64,000 bases of DNA, from contig OX465584.1 in the NCBI GenBank assembly GCA_950022655.1, forward strand, positions 46,730,723 to 46,794,722, given 5' to 3'. Below the pieces are notes generated by a model. That model searched no databases and had not been told where the DNA came from. It saw nothing but the letters and a program-made list of their open reading frames with translations. The stretch's first letter is position 1; each line of letters starts with the position of its first letter. The position numbers and the translations under genes are program-made. This DNA is from Alentia gelatinosa. Taxonomy: Eukaryota; Annelida; Polychaeta; Phyllodocida; Polynoidae. Positions 54,451 to 64,000 of this stretch are shown here, in pieces.

Positions 54451-55812
54451 GCTGTTGTCGTATTTGTTATCCATTTTCTTGAATCACTTCTCTCAAGAAA
54501 TTGGCACAATATAGGGTGTATCAATTGGGATTATTTTCTTGTTCTCCGACCATAGCTTTAGTGTTGTAGAAAATACATATACAAACAAATAGAGTACATA
54601 TCTGATTGGGGAGTGTGTTTCCTATATAAACTAGTTTCGAATACACAGGATTCGAAATTCTTCGTTTTATTACCAATGGCCATAGGTGTACAATGATATA
54701 GGCGCACTATATTTATATATGTTTATTCATCATGGAGAATGTAAAACATTTTTCCCGCTCTTCAAAGCATAAAATACATGAATGCAAATATTATATGAGA
54801 TTGGCTATCATGATGGGACAACAGAAACAAGGAACACCATGAACGAAATGATTTCCCATAATAGGTTGCATTATGAGAAAGATCTGACACATGCTGAGGA
54901 AGTACCGGAATCGGCGATCACCGTCGGAAATAAAGGGGATACATTACTTGCTTGTACCACACAGTTAGGCCGTTCATCTGTAATATCGCTCATAATGCGT
55001 TTTCCGCTTACAAATGCTGAAAGTGAACTTTGTGACAATTTGACTTTCTTTCACCCGGTCCAGAATCGCATTTGAATGTGTGGGTGTTTAAAAGGCGTAT
55101 CTCAAATCGGGAGTATCAGAATGCCTTCCCAGGACTCACCATTTGAGAAGAGTGTATTATGATAGGCAATAGAAATTGTATTTTTGTCAATGCTTCAACG
55201 CGACTGGCTTCCTATGTACAATAAAAGCTACAGTTTCTCCCTTCCCTGAATTCCGTCTCTTGATCGATTACGTTTCATTTTTCAAATAATGTTCAGAAGT
55301 TCATATGAAAACAGATACTTTGTCTATCAAATATATAAAGCAACATGATATTTAACATTATCAGAATCACGCGATTTTGTGATAAGGTATACGCAGAAAA
55401 CTATACTATTTTGATTGTAAAAGGAAATTGAAATCCACTTGAATGAACACCACACATATCGTCTCAGCTGAACACAAATCTATATATATCCCACATCCAA
55501 GTATCCCATGTAGCCAATCAACAAGGCATTCATAACATAGGAGACAGATTGCCGAACGAGCTCATAAAGCATCTTTGGAGAGATGAACCACCTCTCACTC
55601 CACCTTACACTCTGCTCATATAATGTATACGTATTATACAATGTTTCCATAAAAAGACAAATAGAAAATGTATCGCCATATATACCCAATGCATACAGAT
55701 GTTGTATGCGCCAGGTTCCGATTAAAAAGCTCATCAAAAACAATGAATTACTATAAATCAAACTAATATTGGCACGCCACCTATCCGGAAAAGCTGGATA
55801 ATAACACAATAT
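54451..55812. other. Non-coding, unsupported ORF
   Basis: A 97-codon frame at 54,782-55,075 has a plausible composition but no splice, promoter or domain support. Confidence 0.35.
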
Positions 55813-55942
55813 TAACTGGTACCGCATAAAAACGGTTAAATGCTCTTCGGGGTTGACTCTTCGTAGAATCCTCGCATTCACTCGGATATTACTTCGGCCA
55901 AATCCTTGGATCATAAGGCCGCTTGTATTTGGAATCAGTCAA
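55813..55942. mobile_element. Hairpin element, copy 4 (diverged)
   Basis: TAACTGGTACCGCATAAAAA...TGCTCTTCGGGGTTGACTC on one side, GCTTGTATTTGGAATCAGTC on the other. The left flank GGCACGCCACCTATCCGGAA matches copy 2's left flank. Confidence 0.6.
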
Positions 55943-57679
55943 TATATATATTTTTTTAAATTCGCATTTTAAAGACTATAATCCTGGGACTATCTTCTTT
56001 GTGGCGGTCAAGAACGCAGGTTTGGACAGAATAAGCATTTATACAACAGCTTTCACTTATCATTCTTGATAATATTTGCTACAAGTCAAAACGACATTGC
56101 TCTATTTCTATTATTTCTTATCTTGTTTCGTATTCTGTTATCTATGTAGCATATAGGGTACAGAGCTTTTATTAGTTCACCAGGAAGCCTTAGTTTAGAC
56201 CACTATTCGTTGTTGTGCTCCTGTATTATGGCTCTTTGTTCTTATGTAATTCTCTTTGTTCTTATGTAATTCAATTGTTTTTCAAAGTTCTACAATGTCT
56301 CCTTTGTCTCTCTCTACACCCGTCCTAGTCTAAGCTGACTTAACGTTGAAATCCAGGTTTTCACATGAGAGCCTTTATAAACATGTGAGAACTGCTGGAA
56401 TTGCGACAGTTGCCTATTAACGCTTATTTACTTTTGTACCCTCAGTTTTGAAGAATACCCACATTTTCACCTCCAACATTGAAGAATACCTACTCGGGGA
56501 CAAAATGGCTGCCCCAGGGGATTATTTATTTGCCCTTTTTTATGTAGTAATACCATTCTAAGTGCGACCGCTATCTATGTAATATGTCATATCATGTTTA
56601 TTGCCAGCCAGAACACACGCCATATGATTCTGACCAGAAACAGAATTCTCTCTTATTGCAGTCGTCAGTCACAACACAGCATTGCTGAGAACTAGTGTTT
56701 GGAGCCAGTCTTATATCAATGACTACGAATACGATTTACATGGGGGATACTGGAAGCGATATCCTTGTAATTGATGTTCTTACTGAATCGTGTCCACATA
56801 CAATGAAGGGCAACTCTTTGTGGAGAACAACCCAAAATGGAATGAGTAGATGATAAAAACTGAATGTATTTTCCCAAATACCTGCTGATTATAAATTGCG
56901 TAATATATGTAGAGTGATTTATCTTTTGGTCAATTTTCAACCTCGGGTAGTAAATGTCAGCTTTGGGCAGTACACTTAAGTTAACTGCACCCCAAGCAGC
57001 TGAATGTAACTATAGAGTATGCGGCCATAGGTATATAGGAATATATATATGTAGAGTGATCCATCCATAATCGACTTGTAAAAATGCAAAAGGAATATCA
57101 CTTATACCACGAGGAGATTTTTTAATTGCTATTTCTTTTAAAACTCACCCCGGGACTCTAGACTTGGGTGAAAGTGATTTGTCAGATTCAATGTGCAGGG
57201 GTTTAGATGTGAAACACAGGACGAGGCTTTGAGTTTACCTATATCTACACCGAGGAGGAGATACTACTAAAGGCTGCCCTATCTCAAGTTTTCTTAAACA
57301 TACAGAATGGGCACCGGCATAGACGCTGTTGTTGGTATGTTCATTGTGTATCGACGCGTGCGTATTGGGTGTCTGACGTAGACTTAACACGATAAGATAG
57401 TAATTATATGATAATAAGATTCACTCACAGTCCCCTTTACACACATTATCAACTAACACACTCCTTACACCAACGCTGACATTGCCTTGTATTGTCGAAG
57501 AATTGAGGTCAGGAAAAGGACAATAGAATACGGACGATATTATATCTCCCGCTGTAACTTTCCTATCCTTGTCATTGTCCTCCTATAAACTCTCCTATCA
57601 TTATCCTTATCCTTCTTAATGTCCCCAGATATTGAACGCCCCCTGCTCTACAACCAATTTCGGCCCCTTAAACATTTAA
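55943..57679. other. Non-coding with small repeats
   Basis: CTCTTTGTTCTTATGTAATT is doubled at 56,232-56,272. 56,941-57,050 is a copy of the TAGTAAAC block. No gene. Confidence 0.4.
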
Positions 57680-58066
57680 CCCTTTCTGGCAGGGCAATGC
57701 CATATGGCATTCCCCTGGCCATGGCAGGACAGTGACATATGACATTCCCCTGGCCAGGGCCGGACACTGCCATATGGCATTCCTGTATGGAATGGATAAA
57801 CCACTCTGTATTTGTTTCTTTGTAACTTTTTGAAAAATTATCGCAGAATCATAAAAATTATATGAGATAATGATATGCTAAATGTTGCCAGAAGGTCTTT
57901 GAAATATCGGAAAGTTCTAATAGAAAATACAGATTTATTGGAAATTTTAAACTTTAGATTTCTTTTAATAATATTGACTACAAAAGCCGGCCATACAAGG
58001 TCACAATTGGTTCTAGTGCCTGGTATAGTATGAGTACATGGTAAATGATGTGTAGCTCTTGAAGGG
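57680..58066. mobile_element. piggyBac-like MITE with palindromic motif repeats
   Basis: TTAA (57,676-57,679) then CCCTTTCTGG; right end CTTGAAGGG then TTAA (58,067-58,070). The first 110 bases hold three degenerate tandem units, each with the palindrome TGCCATATGGCA (one copy is TGACATATGACA). No ORF. Confidence 0.6.
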
Positions 58067-59598
58067 TTAAGGGTGACTGATCCCTGAGTCAACTGCCACA
58101 GGTAGAACGATGCTTTGAAGCACCAGACGGCCCATGCCAAATGGCATCGTTTCCTTGACCATTATTGAATCGTCTTAAGCTAGGAAATATTGGACCAATA
58201 AGCATGTCATTTTCGCATAATGCAGACCTGATTAAGATTCCCTCATCACATAAAGGTGTCATCTCCAGTGTATCTATTGGAAGTATTTATTTATCATACC
58301 CATAATGTAAAATTCCATAGCCTTAACATTGACTTTCCGTATGCCACGCTGACTGGCATATGGAGTTTTATTTGCCACTAGTGGCATATAGAATTGTTGT
58401 CACATAATATTCCAAAACCGAGGCGATGGGGTAGGATAAAATCAAAACCTGATTCGTTTTAACCGTGGCCACCGCATCCCATTCCTGGAGCTTCACGATA
58501 GTACTCAGATGCAATGTATGGAGGGTCAATTTTCAGGCTATGACCTGTGTAGCAGTATCGATATTTTCCAAGATACTCTCAGTACCGGAATCTGAGCAAA
58601 TCCGTCGGTAGTGGCCATGTTACATAATCTAGACCAAATTAATCTGTGAGTATTGTCTTCAAGTCATGTTTCCATTAAACAATCTTGCGCTGGTACACAA
58701 AAAGGAAGTCGATGCCAATAGTCGGCCAATGGAAATAAGGTTTTTGCAGGAATAGAGAGCGAGCCAGTACAACTAGTCTAAGTGAAAGCTGGGTCTCCCC
58801 TGAGGGAAGGGCGTTGATCACATGACCATGATGTCATCAATTCAACCACAAAAAAAAACCCAAAACCAAAAAAACCCACATCGTCCTGCTGTAGCCAGCA
58901 TTTCATTCCATAGTCAATGCTCTCTTGATGGAATGTAAATGCACACACACTTCCTCAAGAATGTCATAGGACGAACCTTTGAGTTTCAGTATAATTAATT
59001 TCTGCGTAATGAGTCCCCGAAGGGATGAATATGCACAGCATATTAGACGTTCTGTCTATGCCTGCTTTGCACATGTAGAGTGTATACGTTTACCTACACT
59101 TATTTACCGTAATTTACACCACTGTAAGAATCTGCACATAGAGGACACTACACTTTAAAAAAATAATATTTTGCCATTCCTCAGTGTATTGTAAATCCAA
59201 TATTAGCAATTTTAATAATCTATCTTATGAACACAATTTGGTATAATCTGATTGCAAATAGTAAAGCTATTATGCTTTTGTATCTTAAAAGTTCTTTTAA
59301 TGATTTTTACTAGCAAAACATCATTGGGAAAGTAGGAGGGTGGACAGAAGGGTGGGCGGACGGGTGGGCAGACGGGCAGGCTGGCGGGCAGACCGATGGG
59401 CGGGCAACTAGGTGGTTGGGGAGAATGCCAGGTCAGTGTTGGTGTAAGGAGGCTGCTATCTGATAATGTGAGTTGATACCACAGAAACTGGATACACAAT
59501 AATACATTGGCAGGCTAAGCTACAATTTGCTTATTTATTAAAAAGTCGAAACCAAAACAATTATCAACTCTGAAATTTAGACAGTCAAGATTCGTTAA
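58067..59598. other. Non-coding, nothing recognised
   Basis: Half-palindromes TGGCATATGG and ATGCCAAATGGCAT continue at 58,134-58,400. 59,330-59,410 is a G-rich GGCAGACGGG-like tract. Confidence 0.4.
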
Positions 59599-60513
59599 AG
59601 GCATATCCTACAATTCACAGTTTTGTCACCTGGTGATTTTTATATATTTTCAATTATCAGTCAAATCTAGTTCTTTGTGATTCATTCTAAATCTAAATAA
59701 GTAAAGTTAATCATTTGTACAGTCTATCCAATCAAATACATTTGCTTGATTTACAGAAGAAATGTACGGAATGATATGGTATTTTTGAACTCTTTTAAAA
59801 TCAAGGATGATGATCTATAAATTTCAAAACTTGAATGTGTAGCACTATACATCTACTATATTCTGTAAAAATTTGAGGAAAATGACATGGGTTTTACTAA
59901 AAAGAACTTTTTAGAATACCTATGTATTCTGTTATAAGTTTATCATAATAATGATCTCTAAATGAAAAAGAATGAGCGCGATAACCCCCGATTTTTAAGT
60001 AAAATATGTGGTCTACAGCACTTAGAGGTTATCATATTCAATTTGCAGGAAAATAACATGGGTTTTAATTTTAAAGCCAAATAGTTCGATATGCTTTTAA
60101 TGCAATACCCTTGTTTGTTCCAACAATTACATCTGTCAAAAACAGCACTACTCCTGCAATCTGCAATATAAACATGATGTGTATACCGTCGACGCCGGCG
60201 TCTAATGAAGGCGTATATCTAAGCAAATATTCACAGAGTAGAGAAGATCTATAGAACTACACGTTTTAGAACTCGAAAGGAGATGTCACCGCACACGGTG
60301 GTCACCAGGATTCATGTACCTCAAGGGTTCAAAATCTCATGAGATTTGTCTCAGACAAACACCTTGTGAGGTATATGAATCCCATCCTGTGAATCACGCT
60401 TTAAATACCTTGCCAAACGTTAAATCTGCTTGTTTGGCATAGAAAGAATCGCAAGGAACCAGTTTTGACAATACTTAGAAATCACTGGCCACTGTGAATT
60501 GTAGGATATACCT
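59599..60513. mobile_element. Kolobok/T2-MITE-like TTAA element
   Basis: TTAA (59,595-59,598) and TTAA (60,514-60,517) flank inverted ends AGGCATATCCTACAATTCAC and GTGAATTGTAGGATATACCT (one mismatch over 20). The combined TTAAAGG start matches the TTAAAGG signature of T2-MITEs. The left 500 bp resemble 24,640-25,175. An internal inverted repeat around GGATTCATGTACCTCA lies at 60,307-60,395. No transposase. Confidence 0.75.
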
Positions 60514-60749
60514 TTAACTCCCGGCAGATGCACCAGTTCACTTGCCTGGACAAAATACAGACAATGTTTTGATTTTATAATTTATATGTATTCTATATCA
60601 GTGTTTAGGTGGTATCTGTTTCTTTACTAATGCTAATGTAGTTATTACACAAGAAGGAACTTCATCGAGATCCATTGGCCGCTGAAAATGATATTGGTAG
60701 TGGAGGTAAATACAGTTATGAATTTGCTTTCTTATCAGTGTATCAAGGC

Positions 60750-60801
60750 ATACAGGTTATGCCGTATAGCATATATATATGCTATACGGCATAACCTGTA
60801 T
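60750..60801. repeat. Perfect 52-bp palindrome
   Basis: Arms ATACAGGTTATGCCGTATAG... meet at CATATATATATG with no spacer. Every position pairs. Confidence 0.95.
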
Positions 60802-62560
60802 ATGGGCTCAAAGCCCTAAGGTTAACAGTCTGTCTGTTGGTGTGAATTGGTGGGTCCAAAACCGGTCGGAAGAGTCCTCAGGGCTGGTGGCTCCCTCTGT
60901 AATGTGTGGTTAGCCTGGGAGCCGTCAATATCCACATTGAAATTATTTAACAAAAACTAGCGTCATAGTCGTATATACCTTTATGATATGGGACGTAGGT
61001 TGAGCCTCTCTAAGGTATACGCTTTTATCTTACCCCGGCATTTTTCTAAATAAGCTTAACGTTAGGAACTCGTACTCCACGGCCGTGAAAGTATTGTACC
61101 CAATACTCAATGGCTAGTTATTGGCGAGTTATTTCAGCAATAAATGATGTAATACGGGGTGAGATAAAATCAGAAACCCACTCGATGAGAATAACTTGGT
61201 ATGCACTCCACCTCGTTTGACCACTACATAATTCACTCAGCTTCGCTTCGTGGATTACTCCGCAGTCAAACTCGTTGTAGTAGGGACCAATTTATTCTCA
61301 TTTCGTGGGTTTCCTTTCTAATTACATAATATGTACCGAACACGAGATCACGATATCACGAGCTGATGAATTCTTTTGAGTGCGGCGTCACTGCCTTTTA
61401 TCCCTACTTATTAAGTGGTATTACTCCGCGGTCGATGATACCACTCTTATTGTTAAGTTACCTGAAGGGTAATGACACATATTGAAATGATATGGATCAT
61501 GGTGAGGCTTATATCACCACCCATCTGTGATTATGGTGGTAGTGGTAAGCCTAAATCGGCGACCTATAGTTTGCAAACTACTGTTACGTGTTAAGACAAA
61601 GAGTATAATAACTGTCATATGAGCGACATTAGAAGTATCCCACACATGGCGGCTACAGAAGATGCGTTAAGGAAGCATCTCAACCCTCCACATTTCTCTC
61701 TATGTTAAATATCTTCTCCAAGAAACGTCAATAGAAATATGGTCATTGTGAGCTCTCTATCTCTCTCGCTATCTTTTTTTCTCTTCAAATAAGGGTTATA
61801 TTTTTATGATCACGGAAGTTACTGTTCGGCAAATAATCAACCAAATGGACAAATAATGAATCTTCCACCAGAACCCAGTATCTGATATTTGGTTTGTCGA
61901 GAATTATGGACTTTCAAAGTTATGACAAATATTTTCTTAGCAACTAACAACACCGTATGGTACATTTGGTTCCTCAATTTTACAAAGTACAAGCTTATTA
62001 CAATGTTTCTAAATGTAGCATTTTTAGCGTTCCATATAATTGCGAGGTATTATACTCAACTGTTGTGATGACATTTAGAGATCAGGCTTGAGAATTATAC
62101 TAAATACTCCATTGTTTTCCAGGAATTCTTCCTCGAATGTCTGGCCATGCATTGTAGTATATAGAGACATGTTTAGTGTGGCTGAATGGTTTCGTGTCGT
62201 TTTGTGTCAGAAATATTTACCGAGTTCGAAGAACGGAGTTCATACACCTGGCTTTGAAGTTTGAGAAATTCGCGTATAATATGATAATAACTACGGTACA
62301 CCTTACAATAGAAAGTTACCTTGCTCACAACTTCCATGATTAGAGGCTACTACCATTTATGTACTGGTCTTCATGAAAAGTGTCATTCAGTTCTATTGAT
62401 TTCTTCGAACCTCTTTTCACACTGGTAATCCATTTTGTCTTTCTCAACTGATAAAAACACAGCCGCTGTGATGTTAACTCGGAAGGTGGGGGTATCTCTG
62501 TTAAATTTTTTACTCTCACCACTTTGTTTCTAGCAGTCTTTAGTTCATCTTTTCATTGTA
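60802..62560. other. Non-coding with one foldback
   Basis: 61,173-61,313 is a foldback: GAAACCCACTCGATGAGAAT faces TTATTCTCATTTCGTGGGTT, with GTTTGACC/GTCAAAC and ATTACTCCGC strings nested between. Otherwise nothing is recognised. Confidence 0.5.
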
Positions 62561-62563
62561 TTA

Positions 62564-63220
62564 GGCCCGGCGTCCACCTACCACGATATGGCTCCGATAT
62601 GGTCTACGATGCACCTACCGATAAAAAATCAAAATCGCGTCGGAAGGTCACCTAATATCGGGGCAGTTGACCACGTTTCTGCGATCAGGTACCGAAAAAA
62701 ATCCTAAAGCCGGGCACCCACCTACCACGACATACTTCCCAATGGCTACGATTTGAACTGCCCAAATCGTGGCCTATCGGGATGTCCCCGATAGCTCCAA
62801 ATCGTAGACTTGGTTTAAAATCGGAGAGCTGTGAATCATACTCGCTGACTACGATATCTTCCCTATAGGCTACGATACCCTACGACAGGCTACGTAATTT
62901 CCAACATGTTGGAAGTTATCGGGACCTCTACGATTGGCGTTTTCAATCGCAGCCTATCGTGAGCTGTTGTAGACAAAAGCACAGAAACTTGTCCCACCTA
63001 CCACGATAGAATCGGAATGGTGTCGGAAATGCAGTCGTAAGGCCAATCGGGATCAAAATCGTGGTAGGTGGGCGACCGGCTTTACGGTGCCTGGTGGATT
63101 GGCATGTCAAGACATATGTCTACGATTTTGCACCTTCCCGATATGTCTCCGATATTTGCTGTTTGTATCGGTGCCATTTCGTAGTTCTAAATTTCTATCG
63201 TAGTAGGTGGACGCCGAGCC
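62564..63220. mobile_element. GGCGTCCACCTACCACGAT family, most complete copy
   Basis: TTA (62,561-62,563) then GGCCCGGCGTCCACCTACCA; right end TAGTAGGTGGACGCCGAGCC then TTA (63,221-63,223). The 657-bp body includes the ACCCACCTACCACGACATAC unit (62,726) and the CCACCTACCACGAT...ATCGTGGTAGGTGG unit (62,993-63,072). TTA duplications fit PIF/Harbinger-type insertion. No ORF. Confidence 0.75.
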
Positions 63221-63562
63221 TTACATGCATACTTTGATTTGACAATTGAGAAACATGTTGACAATGTGTAATGTTGACCTCAAGAGGTATCTTGGTTAGT
63301 GTTTACTAGTTTTTAAGGGGGTCAGTTTGTCTCTTTATAAATGATTTTGTCTTGTAACCGTAATTAAGCAAATGCACTTTCAAAAAAGAATTTTAACACC
63401 TACACTAGTGATTTGGTAATGGAGAGCATAGAACTCTGTTAACAATCGGGCATGGTACAAATAATTCAATACAAACACAGAAAGGTTAACAAGACAGTAA
63501 ACTTTACACTACAAAAGGGCTGGTGGAAAGGAAAGAGGAGGACAGCTGTTAGGAGATCTTTC

Positions 63563-63660
63563 AATACATTTTAATCCTGTTTTTCTTTTATTAGTTCTGA
63601 TGGAAAGTTAGGCATTCTGAATTGGTCTCTGAACTCTGGAAGAAAGAAAAGATAAGAATA
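63563..63660 (+). pseudogene. Decayed duplicate of an exon start
   Basis: The intron tail, acceptor (TTATTAG at 63,588-63,594) and following SDGKLGILNWSLNSGR match the exon at 63,697. It runs into a stop, with no donor, so it is probably a dead copy of a local duplication of about 100 bp. Confidence 0.5.
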
Positions 63661-63696
63661 TTGTAATACATTTTTAACCAATTTTTATTTTGTTAG

Positions 63697-63827
63697 TGTT
63701 CTCCAGTTTGGATAGAAAGATTTCCATTCTCAATTCTTCTCTGAACGCTGAAGTGCAGTTACAAGTGCCATATGATTTCGGGGAAGGTGGGACTGGTAAC
63801 TGTGCTGTTCGCTACATCATCAGGACA
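63697..63827 (+). CDS. Internal exon of an unrecognised protein
   Basis: Acceptor TTTATTTTGTTAG|TG (63,695-63,696) and strong donor ACA|GTAAGT (63,828). 131 bases; two bases finish a split codon, then 43 codons end in phase 0: SSLDRKISILNSSLNAEVQL ... NCAVRYIIRT. The D-x-K-I-x-I-L-N pattern is reminiscent of a beta-propeller (WD-like) strand, which is only a suggestion. Neighbouring exons lie outside the window or are not identified. I do not recognise the gene. Confidence 0.5.
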
Positions 63828-64000
63828 GTAAGTTTCTCACACGATAAACCACGGACTCTATGCTTTGTTGCATAATCAATCAATTTACTTCTTGGTTTGA
63901 GTTAAAAGTGGCTCTGAATACGAAAAAAACCAATGCCAACCTCACAGGCATATCACAGATACCTTGTTTCTCCAAGTGTTTTGCTTGAAAACCCCGAAAC

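Overview
This is a stretch of animal nuclear genome, most likely a marine invertebrate such as a lophotrochozoan (inferred, not proven). It is AT-rich and has almost no long reading frames. It carries spliced exons with GT/AG borders, (CCCTAA)n telomere-type repeat remnants, and very many small inverted-repeat transposons. There is no bacterial gene organisation. The only long coding block is a Ty3/Gypsy LTR retrotransposon; nearly everything else is repeat-derived or intronic/intergenic.

Layout. About 0.9-3.9 kb is a nest of foldback elements built from a GGCGTCCACCTACCACGAT-type end and dense short motifs. Related copies lie at 26.6-26.9 kb and 62.56-63.22 kb. About 6.8-7.5 kb is a decayed non-LTR retrotransposon reverse transcriptase. 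The Gypsy element spans 12,925-24,087, with 552-bp LTRs that differ at 8 positions, a CAAA target duplication, a tRNA-His-type primer site, gag, pol and a large extra ORF in the place where an envelope gene would sit. About 24.1-33.1 kb is a field of MITEs and foldback repeats. About 33.4-34.5 kb holds a CpG-rich promoter followed by two exons of a likely secreted, proteolytically processed precursor on the plus strand; its later exons were not found. About 34.5-63.5 kb is mostly non-coding, with more elements: a TIR element carrying degenerate telomeric repeats (39.4-40.1 kb), a 2.07-kb TIR element with an array of an 18-bp motif (52.08-54.15 kb), a piggyBac-like and a Kolobok-like TTAA element, and a perfect 52-bp palindrome. 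The last 440 bases contain one good internal exon of an unrecognised, possibly beta-propeller protein.

How parts work together. The Gypsy element looks young by its LTRs, but this copy is probably not autonomous: gag has lost most of its capsid region with a frame change, pol stops just before a C-terminal module that is still readable downstream, and the third ORF is rearranged by internal duplications. Pol itself keeps protease, reverse transcriptase, RNase H and integrase catalytic residues. The most unusual items are the Gypsy third ORF with two C2H2-like finger pairs, the 18-bp motif array between 27-bp inverted repeats, and the foldback families in which the terminal and internal short motifs seem to change together.
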